DNA from: Sulfuriferula thiophila
Lineage (GTDB): Bacteria; Pseudomonadota; Gammaproteobacteria; Burkholderiales; Sulfuriferulaceae
Reading direction: 5' to 3'
NCBI RefSeq assembly: GCF_003864975.1
Contig: NZ_BHGL01000017.1
Span: 32,817 to 96,816 of the forward strand
Length of the DNA: 64,000 nucleotides
The translations under genes and the position numbers were made by a program. Of the stretch, positions 36,924 to 46,358 are shown piece by piece (position 1 is the first letter of the stretch; every line of letters starts with the position of its first letter). The notes beneath the pieces were generated by a model. The model did no database searches. It saw nothing but the letters and a program-made list of their open reading frames with translations, and was not told the origin of the DNA.

Positions 36924-36951
36924 CCGCCCCGGTTGTAAACAACTGGGGCGG
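36924..36951. terminator. Hairpin between the DUF1439 gene and dnaJ
   Basis: Stem ccgccccggttg / caactggggcgg (11 of 12 pairs plus one G-T) with loop TAAA. On the minus strand it is followed by GGTTTTCATT, on the plus strand by AAGCGTTTT; both are modest T-tracts. It most likely ends dnaJ transcription and may also act in the other direction. Confidence 0.7.
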
Positions 36952-36983
36952 AAGCGTTTTACTAACAAATGGGCATATGCCTG

Positions 36984-38090
36984 TTAGCCGAAAAATGCCT
37001 TAACCTTATCCATGAACGATCTGGCTTTAGGGCTGTGGCGTGCATCATCGGCCAGATTGATATCTTCCAGTTCGCGTAGCAACTCTTTCTGGCGTTCAGT
37101 CAGACTGACGGGTGTTTCCACCATGACGTGACACATCAAATCGCCCGGGGCATGGGTGCGTACGCCCTGGATACCTTTGCCCCGCAAACGGAATACTTTT
37201 CCGGTTTGGGTTTCGGCAGGTATCTTGATTTTGGCGTGGCCATCCAGTGTCGGGATCTCAATCTCGCCACCCAATGCTGCTGTGGTAAAGCTGATCGGCA
37301 TTTCACAATGCAAATCATTATGCTCGCGCTCGAACACCGAATGCGGTTTGAGATGGACAACGACATACAAATCGCCGGTTGGTCCGCCATTAACACCGGC
37401 TTCACCTTCGCCTGACAAGCGGATGCGATCGCCGTTATCTACGCCGGAAGGAATGCGTACCGACAGTGTCTTATGGCGCTTGACGCGACCTGCGCCATGG
37501 CAGTCAGAGCATGGGTTAGGCACGATCTTGCCGGTACCGTGGCATTTCGGGCAGGTTTGCTGAATGGAAAAGAAACCCTGCTGCATGCGCACTTGACCAT
37601 GTCCGCCGCAGGTGGTGCAGGTAATGGGTTCGGTGCCGGGTTTTGCGCCGGAGCCATGGCAGGTTTCGCATTCTTCCTGAGTCGGGATGCGGATTTTGGT
37701 TTCGGTACCGCGTGCGGCTTCTTCTAGCGTGATTTCCAGGTTGTACTGTAAATCGGCACCACGATAAACGTTGGAGCGACTACGTCCGCCACCAAATATG
37801 TCGCCAAATATGTCGCCAAATGCATCGGAGAAGCCGCCTGCGCCGCCACCCATGCCTGCACCTTGTTCAACACCGGCATGACCATACTGATCATAGGCAG
37901 CGCGTTTCTGGCTGTCCGTTAATGTTTCATAAGCCTCTTTGGCTTCTTTGAAGTGTTCTTCGGCTTTTGGGTTGTCCGGGTTGCGATCTGGGTGATGCTT
38001 CATCGCCAGCCGACGGTAAGCTTTCTTCAGTTCGTCTTCGCTGGCGTCACGATTAACGCCCAGCACTTCATAATAATCACGTTTAGACAT
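36984..38090 (-). CDS. dnaJ: Chaperone protein DnaJ
   Basis: Hsp40 partner that stimulates DnaK ATPase. The 368-aa type I DnaJ has the J domain with HPD (33-35), a Gly/Phe region (about 77-105), four zinc-centre repeats ([32 protein letters not shown]), and two C-terminal substrate domains. Length matches E. coli DnaJ (376). It is 107 bases after dnaK with a terminator-like hairpin in that gap. Confidence 0.98.
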   Translation of the reverse strand: MSKRDYYEVLGVNRDASEDELKKAYRRLAMKHHPDRNPDNPKAEEHFKEAKEAYETLTDSQKRAAYDQYGHAGVEQGAGMGGGAGGFSDAFGDIFGDIFGGGRSRSNVYRGADLQYNLEITLEEAARGTETKIRIPTQEECETCHGSGAKPGTEPITCTTCGGHGQVRMQQGFFSIQQTCPKCHGTGKIVPNPCSDCHGAGRVKRHKTLSVRIPSGVDNGDRIRLSGEGEAGVNGGPTGDLYVVVHLKPHSVFEREHNDLHCEMPISFTTAALGGEIEIPTLDGHAKIKIPAETQTGKVFRLRGKGIQGVRTHAPGDLMCHVMVETPVSLTERQKELLRELEDINLADDARHSPKARSFMDKVKAFFG

Positions 38091-38146
38091 GTCTTTTAGC
38101 CATTTAAAATGTTTTCACATCTTTTCATGTTGTTGCAGTGGTTATT

Positions 38147-38180
38147 GAAAAACGGGATTGGCTGTCAGGCCAACCCCGTT
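38147..38180 (-). terminator. Rho-independent terminator between dnaK and dnaJ
   Basis: On the minus strand AACGGGGTTGGC pairs with GCCAATCCCGTT (11 pairs plus one G-T) around a 6-base loop, followed by TTTTTC. It lies 17 bases after the dnaK stop and would reduce dnaJ relative to dnaK. Confidence 0.78.
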
Positions 38181-38197
38181 ATTGATGAAGACAAGTA

Positions 38198-40111
38198 TTA
38201 TTTCTTGTCTTTTACTTCTTCAAATTCAGCATCTACTACATCATCATCCGCCTTGGCTGCGCCGCTACCGGCAGCTCCACCTGCAGAGGCTGACTCGGCT
38301 GAATGCATCTGTTCAGCCAATTTTTGTGATGCTTCGGCCAAAGCTTTGGACTTGGCGTCGATGGTATCCTTGTCGTTGCCCTTGAGCGCTTCTTCAGCTT
38401 CGGTGATGGCAGCTTCGATTTTGGTCTTGTCATCGGCACTGATTTTATCGCCATATTCAGTCAACGATTTCTTCACTGAGTGGATCAGATTATCGCATTG
38501 ATTGCGAGCATCTACCAGTTCACGGGCGATACGGTCATCTTCAGCGTGGGCTTCAGCATCTTTCACCATCGCGTTGATTTCAGCTTCAGACAAACCGGAG
38601 CTGGCCTGAATCTTGATCTTGTTTTCTTTGCCAGTGGCTTTGTCTTTAGCAGACACATGCAAAATACCGTTGGCATCGATATCAAACGTCACTTCAATCT
38701 GAGGCATGCCGCGCTGTGCTGGCGGGATGTCTGACAGGTTGAATTGACCCAGGCTCTTGTTACCAGCAGCGATTTCACGCTCACCTTGCAATACATGGAT
38801 GGTAACCGCATTCTGGTTATCTTCGGCAGTAGAGAACACTTGGCTAGCCTTGGTTGGGATGGTGGTGTTTTTCTGGATGAGTTTGGTCATCACACCACCC
38901 ATGGTTTCAATACCCAAAGATAACGGTGTTACGTCCAGCAACAGCACGTCTTTAACTTCACCTTGCAATACACCGCCCTGAATAGATGCGCCAACAGCAA
39001 CAGCTTCGTCAGGGTTGACGTCACGGCGTGGTTCTTTGCCGAAGAATTCTTTTACTTTTTCCTGAACCTTAGGCATGCGGGTCATACCGCCGACCAGAAT
39101 CACGTCGCCGATGTCGGATACGCTGACGCCAGCATCTTTGATTGCCAGTTTGCATGGAGCAATGGTGCGCTCGATCAGCTCTTCAACCAGGCTTTCAAAC
39201 TTGGCTCGAGTGATCTTTACTGCCAAGTGCTTAGGACCGGAAGCATCTGCCGTGATGTAAGGCAGGTTAACTTCAGTTTGCTGGGCAGATGACAACTCGA
39301 TCTTGGCTTTTTCAGCAGCTTCTTTTAAGCGCTGCAATGCCAGCATGTCATTGCGCAGGTCGATACCTTGTTCTTTTTTGAACTCATCAGCCAGGTAATC
39401 AATTACGCGCTGGTCGAAATCTTCACCGCCAAGGAAGGTGTCACCGTTGGTGGACAGTACTTCAAACTGGTGCTCACCTTCGATTTCAGCAATGTCGATG
39501 ATGGAAATATCGAATGTACCGCCGCCTAAGTCATACACAGCAATTTTGCGGTCGCCTTCTTTTTTATCCATACCGAATGCCAATGCGGCAGCAGTCGGTT
39601 CATTGATGATGCGCTTAACTTCCAGACCAGCGATACGGCCAGCGTCTTTGGTCGCCTGACGTTGACTGTCGTTAAAGTAGGCTGGAACGGTGATAACGGC
39701 TTCAGTAACTGGTTCGCCCAGGTAATCTTCAGCCGTCTTCTTCATCTTCATCAAAATCTGCGCAGACACTTCAGGTGCAGACATTTTTTTGCCGCGCACT
39801 TCTACCCATGCGTCACCGTTGTCGGCTTTGACAATGCTGTAAGGCATGAGGCCGATGTCTTTTTGCACTTCTTTTTCTTCAAAACGACGACCGATCAGGC
39901 GCTTAACAGCGAAAATCGTATTCTTCGGGTTGGTAACTGCTTGACGCTTTGCTGCGGCACCTACCAGTACTTCACCATCTTCAGCATAAGCAACGATAGA
40001 TGGAGTAGTACGTGCACCTTCGGCATTTTCAATGACTTTGGCAACGCCGTTTTCCATAACGGAAACGCAAGAGTTCGTTGTGCCTAAGTCAATACCAATA
40101 ATTTTTCCCAT
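38198..40111 (-). CDS. dnaK: Chaperone protein DnaK (Hsp70)
   Basis: ATP-dependent protein folding chaperone. The 637-aa protein shows Hsp70 hallmarks: [11 protein letters not shown] at the N-terminus, [25 protein letters not shown] and [11 protein letters not shown] in the ATPase domain, the linker [16 protein letters not shown], a substrate-binding domain and lid, and an Ala/Gly-rich tail ending [16 protein letters not shown]. Length is E. coli-like (638). AAGGA precedes the ATG. A weaker sigma-32-like promoter lies in the grpE-dnaK gap in addition to the one before grpE. Confidence 0.99.
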   Translation of the reverse strand: MGKIIGIDLGTTNSCVSVMENGVAKVIENAEGARTTPSIVAYAEDGEVLVGAAAKRQAVTNPKNTIFAVKRLIGRRFEEKEVQKDIGLMPYSIVKADNGDAWVEVRGKKMSAPEVSAQILMKMKKTAEDYLGEPVTEAVITVPAYFNDSQRQATKDAGRIAGLEVKRIINEPTAAALAFGMDKKEGDRKIAVYDLGGGTFDISIIDIAEIEGEHQFEVLSTNGDTFLGGEDFDQRVIDYLADEFKKEQGIDLRNDMLALQRLKEAAEKAKIELSSAQQTEVNLPYITADASGPKHLAVKITRAKFESLVEELIERTIAPCKLAIKDAGVSVSDIGDVILVGGMTRMPKVQEKVKEFFGKEPRRDVNPDEAVAVGASIQGGVLQGEVKDVLLLDVTPLSLGIETMGGVMTKLIQKNTTIPTKASQVFSTAEDNQNAVTIHVLQGEREIAAGNKSLGQFNLSDIPPAQRGMPQIEVTFDIDANGILHVSAKDKATGKENKIKIQASSGLSEAEINAMVKDAEAHAEDDRIARELVDARNQCDNLIHSVKKSLTEYGDKISADDKTKIEAAITEAEEALKGNDKDTIDAKSKALAEASQKLAEQMHSAESASAGGAAGSGAAKADDDVVDAEFEEVKDKK

Positions 40112-40160
40112 GATGAGTTCCTTGTGTCAGTTGTTAATTAAATAATTTAGGATGTAGACA

Positions 40161-40188
40161 ATATGTAGTCTGATTTCGATATTTCAAG
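40161..40188 (-). promoter_or_regulatory. Putative internal sigma-32 promoter of dnaK
   Basis: On the minus strand CTTGAA (40188-40183), 14 bases, then CTACATAT (40168-40161), against CCCCATNT. The -35 is perfect and the -10 weaker. It would start transcription about 45 bases before the dnaK ATG, giving extra dnaK over grpE. Confidence 0.45.
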
Positions 40189-40198
40189 GTGTATCGTG

Positions 40199-40729
40199 TT
40201 ATTTTGCTTTGGATACGGTTACTAATGCCGGGCGCACCATGCGGTCATGCAGTTGGTAGCCTTTTTGCAGGACGGAGACTACGGTATTGGCTTCAGCTTC
40301 GCTTTGCACCATGCTGATTGCCTGGTGCTTGTGCGGATCGAACTTTTCGTTGACCGGATTGATCTCGCTCAGGTTGAATTTTTCAAAGGCGGATGACAGT
40401 TGTTTCAAGGTTAGCTCAACGCCACTTTTCAAATTCTCTATGCTGGGTGTTGCTGCACTGAGTGCTGCTTCGAGGCTGTCTTTAACAGCTAATAACTCAC
40501 TGGCGAAATTTTCGATCGCATATTTATGTGCATTGGCAACGTCGGTCTGAGCGCGTTTGCGGATATTGTCGGCTTCTGCTTTGGCACGCAGCCATGCGTC
40601 ATGATGTTCCTGGGCGAGCAACTCGGCCTGCTTCAGGGATTGTTCCAGACTGGGCATGGACTCTATGTTTTCCGCTTCATTACTGGTTGTATCCTGATTC
40701 TGGTCTTGATTCGGATTTTCTGATTGCAT
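40199..40729 (-). CDS. grpE: Nucleotide exchange factor GrpE
   Basis: Releases ADP from DnaK. The 176-aa protein has an acidic Glu/Asn/Gln-rich N-terminus, a long coiled-coil helix (about 30-90, with [14 protein letters not shown]) and the C-terminal beta domain ([35 protein letters not shown]). A good AAGGAG lies 7 bases before the ATG. First gene of the grpE-dnaK-dnaJ operon, preceded by a near-perfect heat-shock promoter. Confidence 0.97.
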   Translation of the reverse strand: MQSENPNQDQNQDTTSNEAENIESMPSLEQSLKQAELLAQEHHDAWLRAKAEADNIRKRAQTDVANAHKYAIENFASELLAVKDSLEAALSAATPSIENLKSGVELTLKQLSSAFEKFNLSEINPVNEKFDPHKHQAISMVQSEAEANTVVSVLQKGYQLHDRMVRPALVTVSKAK

Positions 40730-40757
40730 TGTCGACTCCTTGGTTGAACTTGCCTTG

Positions 40758-40785
40758 AGATGGGGGTGGTGTGAGGAATTTCAAG
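40758..40785 (-). promoter_or_regulatory. Sigma-32 heat-shock promoter of grpE-dnaK-dnaJ
   Basis: On the minus strand CTTGAAA (40785-40779) and CCCCATCT (40765-40758), with 14 bases between CTTGAA and CCCCATCT. Both elements match the RpoH consensus at every fixed position. Transcription would start near 40751, about 20 bases before grpE. Confidence 0.9.
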
Positions 40786-40876
40786 CGCTGTGATGAATAA
40801 TTTTTGCGACATCTTTATCTCTCGGCGGAAAGGCGTTAGACTAAGGGTTTGTTAAATTAAGATTTGGTTGTCCGAA

Positions 40877-41548
40877 ATGAACGCTCATGCCGCATCTGTG
40901 CTTACTGACTCCGCCTCAATGTTGGATTTGACCGCGTTTAATAGCGCAGAGTTAAATAAATCACCGTATGAATACATGGTGTTGCCGGACTTTCTCAAAG
41001 CGGATGCGCTGGAGGCGATTTCTCGCGACTTTCCGGTGATTAAACAGGCAGGCAGTTTTCCGTTTGATACCTTGAAATGTGGTCCGGCTTTTATCGAGCT
41101 GATGCACCAGTTAGAGGGTGAAACATTTCGTCATGCCGTTGAAAAAAAATTCAATGTGGATTTGACCGGTCGCCCGACCATGATTACCGTACGCGGTCAT
41201 ACCGATGAGACCGATGGCCGTATCCATACCGATAGCAAAACCAAAATCATTACCATGCTGATTTATTTTAACGAGGCCTGGCAAAAATCAGGTGGCCGAC
41301 TGCGTATACTGCGCTCCGGCACCGATCTGGAAGATTATGTAGCAGAAGTCGAGCCGGCGATTGGCACCTTGCTTGCATTCCGGCGCAGTGATAATTCCTG
41401 GCATGGTCATAAACCCTTTGTCGGCGAGCGTAAGGCATTGCAATTAAACTGGGTACTGGATGAACAGGTCAAACGCCGTGAGCAAAAGCGCCATGGATTT
41501 TCAGCTTTCTTCAAGAAATTGTTCGGCAACAAGGAATATGCAGGTTAA
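40877..41548 (+). CDS. 2-oxoglutarate/Fe(II)-dependent oxygenase family protein
   Basis: Predicted non-haem iron hydroxylase. From ATG 40877 the product is 223 aa; a TTG nine bases upstream is possible. The double-stranded beta-helix core shows the iron facial triad H117-x-D119 (in GRIHTDSKTK) and a distal histidine in NSWHGHKPF (H176), followed by R185 in VGERKAL that would bind 2-oxoglutarate. A Lys/Arg/Phe-rich tail (KRREQKRHGFSAFFKKLF) suggests contact with membrane or nucleic acid. No signal peptide. Substrate unknown. It starts a rightward series with the glycosyltransferase-like gene 6 bases downstream, and diverges from grpE. Confidence 0.85.
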   Translation: MNAHAASVLTDSASMLDLTAFNSAELNKSPYEYMVLPDFLKADALEAISRDFPVIKQAGSFPFDTLKCGPAFIELMHQLEGETFRHAVEKKFNVDLTGRPTMITVRGHTDETDGRIHTDSKTKIITMLIYFNEAWQKSGGRLRILRSGTDLEDYVAEVEPAIGTLLAFRRSDNSWHGHKPFVGERKALQLNWVLDEQVKRREQKRHGFSAFFKKLFGNKEYAG

Positions 41549-41554
41549 ACGCTG

Positions 41555-42508
41555 ATGTCACGTCGCATTGCCTGGGTGCTGTCAAATGACATTGTCGGTA
41601 TGGATAATCAGTCTTTTGGCATGGCTGAAGCCTTAGGGCTGGAGTGTGTCAAGAAACGCATCGTTCCGGCCGCACCATGGAAATATCTGCCACCCAGTTT
41701 ATGGCTGTCACCGCTTAAGTTTCTGGGTGAGGGCAGTGATCCTTTGCAGCCCCCCTGGCCAGATGCAGTGATAGGTACCGGCCGGCTCAATGTAGCTGTG
41801 TCCGTCGCCATTAAACGTGCCAGCGGTGGGCGCACGTTGAATATCCGCATACAGAATCCGCAAATTGATCTGCGCCAATTCGATGTCATCGTCGCGCCTG
41901 AACATGATCAGTGTCGAGGCGACAATGTACTGGAAAGTCTGGGGGCCGTGAATCGGGTAACGCAGGTCAGGCTGGATGCTGCTGCGTTAAAGTTCACGCC
42001 GCAGTTCGCCGACTTGCCGCGCCCGTTAATTGGTGTGCTGCTGGGTGGCAGCAATAAACGTTATTCAATTGATGCGGCGTTTGCGCATGATCTGGCCGAT
42101 AAGCTGATTCTGGCTTTGCAACAGCAAGGTGGCAGTGTGCTGATTACGCCGTCGCGGCGTACCGATGCAGCCGCCGTGGCCGTATTGCGCGAGCGTCTGG
42201 CGCCATATTCTGCAGTGATCTGGGATGGCGTGAGTGAAAATCCCTATTTTGCATACTTGGCACTGGCGGATTATCTGGTGGTGACGGCGGATTCGGTCAA
42301 TATGGCCTCGGAGGCCAGCTTTACCGGTAAGCCGGTTTTTGTTGCCGGATTGACCGGTGGCAAGGGTAAGTTTGAAGATTTTCACCGCAGTTTACAGGCA
42401 CGGGGTTGTACCCGCCCGTTTACGGGTGAATTAACGCATTGGCAATATGAGCCGCTGGATGAAACACGTCGCGTGGCAAATGAAATTAAGCACAGGTTAG
42501 GATGGTAA
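41555..42508 (+). CDS. ELM1/GtrOC1 family putative glycosyltransferase
   Basis: The 317-aa protein belongs to the ELM1 group (DUF1022), named after a plant mitochondrial fission factor but with a GT-B glycosyltransferase-like fold in bacteria. Typical segments are AWVLSNDIVGMDNQSFGMAE at the N-terminus, NIRIQNPQIDLRQFDVIVAP, LLGGSNKRY, LITPSRRT, and the C-terminal YLVVTADSVNMASEA, where a sugar nucleotide would bind. No membrane segment. The stop overlaps one possible start of the next gene, so they are probably coupled. Donor and acceptor cannot be read from the sequence. Confidence 0.8.
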   Translation: MSRRIAWVLSNDIVGMDNQSFGMAEALGLECVKKRIVPAAPWKYLPPSLWLSPLKFLGEGSDPLQPPWPDAVIGTGRLNVAVSVAIKRASGGRTLNIRIQNPQIDLRQFDVIVAPEHDQCRGDNVLESLGAVNRVTQVRLDAAALKFTPQFADLPRPLIGVLLGGSNKRYSIDAAFAHDLADKLILALQQQGGSVLITPSRRTDAAAVAVLRERLAPYSAVIWDGVSENPYFAYLALADYLVVTADSVNMASEASFTGKPVFVAGLTGGKGKFEDFHRSLQARGCTRPFTGELTHWQYEPLDETRRVANEIKHRLGW

Positions 42509-42510
42509 GC

Positions 42511-44427
42511 ATGTCATTAAAAATTGAAACTTACAGTAATGCCAAGGGTGGAAACAGTTTTTTCAAGGCACTGGGTCACCCGCTGACAGTCGCCAAAGCA
42601 GCTGATCTGTACGCACGTCTGTGTGCGGCAGGTAAAGTCGCGATTTATGACCCGCTGGGCATGGCGGAAGGTTTGCAGGAATTCTATCCGTTGGATGGCA
42701 TCAATGTGGCTGCCGTGTATGTCCAGCGCGTTGAAGATCTGGGTAAAACCGTACTTGGGCATGCCACCCAGGCAGTGACCGGCTTGCCGCAATCCGGGGC
42801 AGGTATCGTGCTGGTCACGGCATTTGATGCCGGACGGTTGATGGACCATATCCGTCATCTGGTGCCGGCCGGAGTTGAGTTGTTGAGCCTGGATGAGCTG
42901 CGTCTGCCGGTAGCCATGCTGACTAACCCTAACCGCTATCTGGACCCATTAAATTTTGCGACCAACTTTGGTTTTTTACGCGATGGCAATGGTCAGCATA
43001 CGCGCATTGTTACCTGTGATTACTGGTCCGGATTAGGGGCGAAGAAGGTACCTGAGGTCTGGTTCTGTCTGTTTGATCAGACAGGTAAGGTGCTGGCGCA
43101 ATGGCAGGATGCGATACCTGCGGCGGGTGCAAGCCTGATCATAGACAGTCAGGCAGTGCGTCAGCGTTTTAATCTGGGCGAGTTTACCGCCTCGCTGTTT
43201 ATTCATGTGCTGGGTGTGGCACGGCACGATATCGTCAAATATGCGCTCGATGTGTATGGCGATGACGATACGGTGTTGTCCTGCACGCATGACGCCAATG
43301 CCTGGCCATCGGATCTGTTTGCCGGCTTGCCGGCACCGCATGATGATGAAACTGTGGTGATGTGGATACAGAACAGCCATCCTGTGCCTATTCCTGCCCA
43401 TGCTGTGGGTATTAACCTGATGGGCTCGGATGACATCCGCACCATCCCATCTGAAATTGCGCCGTTTGCCTGTTATGCGCTGAATGTCGCCGACCTGTTC
43501 CCGGAAGTGCGCTGGCCGCAACAGCTGGAAGTGCAGGCAGGGCGCTATTTCGTGCGTCCACGTTATGAAGTGCATGTTAAAAATGGTCGTAGCCGCATTG
43601 CGCACGTTAATGTGGAGCGCAATGATCTGGTCGTTGACCTCAATATTCCGAATTTGACCCAGCATCTGGGTAAATCCTACATTCTGCCTGCGCCGATCAT
43701 GCCTGTCGCGCAATGGCAAAGCGTGATGCAGCCTAACCCGATGTCTACTGCGCAAACCGATTTGCCGATTGCGGCGATATTTTACGATGCCAGCGGGGTA
43801 GAAGTGGCGCGTCATCAATTTGGCTGCCTGCAGCGCAGCGACAGTGTCGCAGTCGATATGAATGCTATCCTGGCGGCACAGAATGCCAGCTTACCTAGCG
43901 GCAGCGGTCACGTTGAGTTGGTATATGATTTCAGCAACGGCGGTGGCGCGGACGGCTGGCTGCATGGCTTGTTCCGTTACACCCAGCGCAGCAGCGGCCA
44001 TATTGCCGAGACCAGTTTTGGCGGCCACATTTTCAATACCGTGCTCACCTACAAGAACGAGCCGCAGTCGTATGCTGCTGCACCACCCGGATTGAGCACA
44101 CGCTTGTTCCTGCGACTGGGCGATGCGCCGCTGGATACGTTCTGCCATTTGATTTATGCGGCATCTACGCCGTGGCATGCACAGTCTGATACTAGCCTGG
44201 TGCTGTATAACCGCATGGGCGAGCAAATTGCGCAGACCAAAATCAGTATTCCGTGCAGCGGTTCGCTGCACTGGCGTTATAGTGAGGTATTCGATGCAGC
44301 CACACGGCAACGTGCCGGGGATGGTGGCTATATCATCATCCGCGATCTGACCTGCCGTTTGTTCGGTTATCACGGCACTGTGAATGGTGATACCGCATTC
44401 TGCATGGATCACATGTTCGGATTCTGA
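42511..44427 (+). CDS. Large hypothetical protein, family not recognised
   Basis: A 638-aa soluble protein with no signal peptide, membrane helix or motif that I recognise. The first 110 residues alternate helix and strand (KAADLYARLCAAGKVAIYDP, then GIVLVTAFDAGRLMDHI) like a Rossmann-type domain. The rest is beta-rich, with many aromatic strands (VWFCLFDQTGKVLAQW; VVMWIQNSHPVPIP; LVLYNRMGEQIAQTK), and two parts look alike in style, suggesting repeated beta-sandwich modules. Cysteines and histidines are scattered without a metal motif. I prefer ATG 42511 (TAGGA site 8 bases upstream) to ATG 42502, which overlaps the preceding gene. It sits between the ELM1-type gene and the hemerythrin-like gene, one base from the latter's start. 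Confidence 0.75.
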   Translation: MSLKIETYSNAKGGNSFFKALGHPLTVAKAADLYARLCAAGKVAIYDPLGMAEGLQEFYPLDGINVAAVYVQRVEDLGKTVLGHATQAVTGLPQSGAGIVLVTAFDAGRLMDHIRHLVPAGVELLSLDELRLPVAMLTNPNRYLDPLNFATNFGFLRDGNGQHTRIVTCDYWSGLGAKKVPEVWFCLFDQTGKVLAQWQDAIPAAGASLIIDSQAVRQRFNLGEFTASLFIHVLGVARHDIVKYALDVYGDDDTVLSCTHDANAWPSDLFAGLPAPHDDETVVMWIQNSHPVPIPAHAVGINLMGSDDIRTIPSEIAPFACYALNVADLFPEVRWPQQLEVQAGRYFVRPRYEVHVKNGRSRIAHVNVERNDLVVDLNIPNLTQHLGKSYILPAPIMPVAQWQSVMQPNPMSTAQTDLPIAAIFYDASGVEVARHQFGCLQRSDSVAVDMNAILAAQNASLPSGSGHVELVYDFSNGGGADGWLHGLFRYTQRSSGHIAETSFGGHIFNTVLTYKNEPQSYAAAPPGLSTRLFLRLGDAPLDTFCHLIYAASTPWHAQSDTSLVLYNRMGEQIAQTKISIPCSGSLHWRYSEVFDAATRQRAGDGGYIIIRDLTCRLFGYHGTVNGDTAFCMDHMFGF

Positions 44428-44428
44428 T

Positions 44429-45136
44429 ATGACGGATCAATATACTGACTTAACTCAGACAGCTCCAAGTCACCTGCAAACGGCTGTGTTCTACGAAATC
44501 AAGGACATGCCGCGTGGTGAAACAGCGACAATTCTGTTTGCGGAAGACCCGGCCATCGTTTTGCATAGTCTGAATCTGCAATTACGGAATAATTTGCGCT
44601 GGGAAATCAGTCGTACCGAAGCAGGACAATGGCTGACAGTGATACATCGCGCCGAAGATGTGCCGCCAGTGGACGTGCTGGATGCGCTGAAACGCGATCA
44701 CAAGCGGCTGGATGCGATGTTTTCACAAGTGATACACCTGACTGACCAGAATCATTTGGTGCAGGCTCATGCCATCATGCAGGCGTTTGTCGAAGGCTTG
44801 CGCCGGCATCTGGCAGTGGAGCATGATATTCTCGCCAAAGCGATACGCACACCGCCGAATGCGATGGGGCAGGATCCGACCGCAGCGATGATGCAGGAGC
44901 ATAATGAAATACTGAATCAGTCAGTAATGATAGAATTGAGCTTCGAAGAAACCGACGCGACGCCAGCCAGTATTTCGCCTTTGCTGGCGATTCTGGCAGG
45001 GTATTTATCCAAGCATGAGTACCGTGAAGAAGCCAGTCTGTTTCCGATCTGGACTGGTGCAATTAACAAAGCCCCCGAAGCGGCACGTTCAGCCTTGTTT
45101 GCGCAAGTAATGGCGACGCTGGACGGCACTTTATAA
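44429..45136 (+). CDS. DUF2249 and hemerythrin (HHE) domain protein
   Basis: A 235-aa cytoplasmic protein with two parts. Residues about 17-75 resemble DUF2249 (EIKDMPRGETATILFAEDP ... WEISRTEAGQWLTVIHR). Residues about 85-225 form a four-helix HHE domain with likely di-iron ligands H91 (DHKRLD), H127 and E131 or H132 (RRHLAVEHDIL), H158 (EHNEIL), H196 and E200 (SKHEYREE). Such proteins bind oxygen or nitric oxide, or sense them; which applies is unknown. It starts one base after the previous stop and precedes the malic enzyme by 16 bases. Confidence 0.82.
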   Translation: MTDQYTDLTQTAPSHLQTAVFYEIKDMPRGETATILFAEDPAIVLHSLNLQLRNNLRWEISRTEAGQWLTVIHRAEDVPPVDVLDALKRDHKRLDAMFSQVIHLTDQNHLVQAHAIMQAFVEGLRRHLAVEHDILAKAIRTPPNAMGQDPTAAMMQEHNEILNQSVMIELSFEETDATPASISPLLAILAGYLSKHEYREEASLFPIWTGAINKAPEAARSALFAQVMATLDGTL

Positions 45137-45152
45137 ATTTTGATAGAACGAC

Positions 45153-46358
45153 ATGACCACATTTAAACAGCGTGCACTTGATTACCATGAATTCCCTAAA
45201 CCAGGCAAAATCTCGGTAGAGTCTTCCAAACCCTGTGAATCAGCCGAAGATCTGGCATTGGCCTATAGCCCCGGTGTAGCCGAACCGGTGCGCGCGATTG
45301 CCGAAGACCCGGAGAATGCCTATCGCTACACCAATAAGGGTAATCTGGTTGCTGTCATCAGCGATGGTACTGCGATTCTCGGCCTGGGTAATTTAGGTCC
45401 GCTGGCGTCAAAACCGGTGATGGAAGGCAAGGGCATATTGTTCAAGCGTTTTGCCAATATTGATGTGTTCGATATCGAAATCAATGCGCCAAGCGTACGT
45501 GATTTTATTGAAACCGTGGTCAATATTGCGCCAACCTTTGGCGGTATTAACCTTGAAGACATTGCTGCACCGCATTGTTTTGAAATAGAAAAAGAATTAT
45601 CAGAGCGTCTGGATATTCCTGTGTTCCATGATGATCAGCACGGCACTGCAGTGATCATCTGCGCCGGATTGATTAACGCCTTGCATGTGCAAGGCAAACA
45701 GCTGGCAGATGCCAAAATCGTGTGTCTGGGAGCCGGTGCAGCAGGTACCGCATCATTGCGTTTGTTGTTAGCGATGGGCGCCGATAAATCCAAGATTCTG
45801 GTGGTGGATAAAGCGGGCGTGCTGCATACCGGCATGCAGGATTTGCCGCCGCATCATGCTTTCTTTGCTGCCGATACTGAAGCCAGAACGCTGGCTGACG
45901 CGATGCGCGGGGCAGATGCTTTCATCGGTGTTTCTGCCGGTAATCTGGTATCGCAGGACATGCTGAAGAGCATGGCTGATAAGCCAGTGGTGTTTGCACT
46001 TGCGAATCCCGATCCGGAAATTTCCCCGGCAGAGGCACATGCGGCACGCGGTGATTTAATCATGGCTACCGGCCGTTCGGATTACCCAAATCAGGTAAAC
46101 AACGTCCTGGGCTTTCCGTTTATTTTCCGCGGCGCGCTGGATGCGCGGGCTAAACGCATTACCAAGGAAATGCAGATCGCCGCAGTGCATGCGTTGGCTG
46201 AACTGGCGCGTGAGCCGGTACCGGCGGAAGTGCTGGCAATTTACAAAGTCGATTCCATGGAATTCGGGCGGGAATATATATTGCCTAAGCCATTTGATCC
46301 GCGTTTGATAGATCGTATCCCGCCTGCCGTGGCCAAAGCGGTACGCACTGAACAATGA
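45153..46358 (+). CDS. Malic enzyme, short form without phosphotransacetylase domain
   Basis: Oxidatively decarboxylates malate to pyruvate. The 401-aa protein has the malic N-terminal domain ([22 protein letters not shown]; metal site FHDDQHGTA) and the Rossmann NAD(P) domain ([24 protein letters not shown]). E. coli MaeB is 759 aa because of a fused Pta-like domain that this protein lacks. The nucleotide following the GAGAAG loop is not decisive for NAD versus NADP. With PycAB at 20-23.6 kb it gives both directions of the C3-C4 node. The stop overlaps the dnaQ start by 4 bases. Confidence 0.93.
   Translation: MTTFKQRALDYHEFPKPGKISVESSKPCESAEDLALAYSPGVAEPVRAIAEDPENAYRYTNKGNLVAVISDGTAILGLGNLGPLASKPVMEGKGILFKRFANIDVFDIEINAPSVRDFIETVVNIAPTFGGINLEDIAAPHCFEIEKELSERLDIPVFHDDQHGTAVIICAGLINALHVQGKQLADAKIVCLGAGAAGTASLRLLLAMGADKSKILVVDKAGVLHTGMQDLPPHHAFFAADTEARTLADAMRGADAFIGVSAGNLVSQDMLKSMADKPVVFALANPDPEISPAEAHAARGDLIMATGRSDYPNQVNNVLGFPFIFRGALDARAKRITKEMQIAAVHALAELAREPVPAEVLAIYKVDSMEFGREYILPKPFDPRLIDRIPPAVAKAVRTEQ

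Noticed and set aside
43033..43818. Long open frame on the minus strand inside the 638-residue protein gene
   Set aside because: Fully antisense to a better gene, no ribosome-binding site, His/Arg-rich composition typical of a shadow frame.
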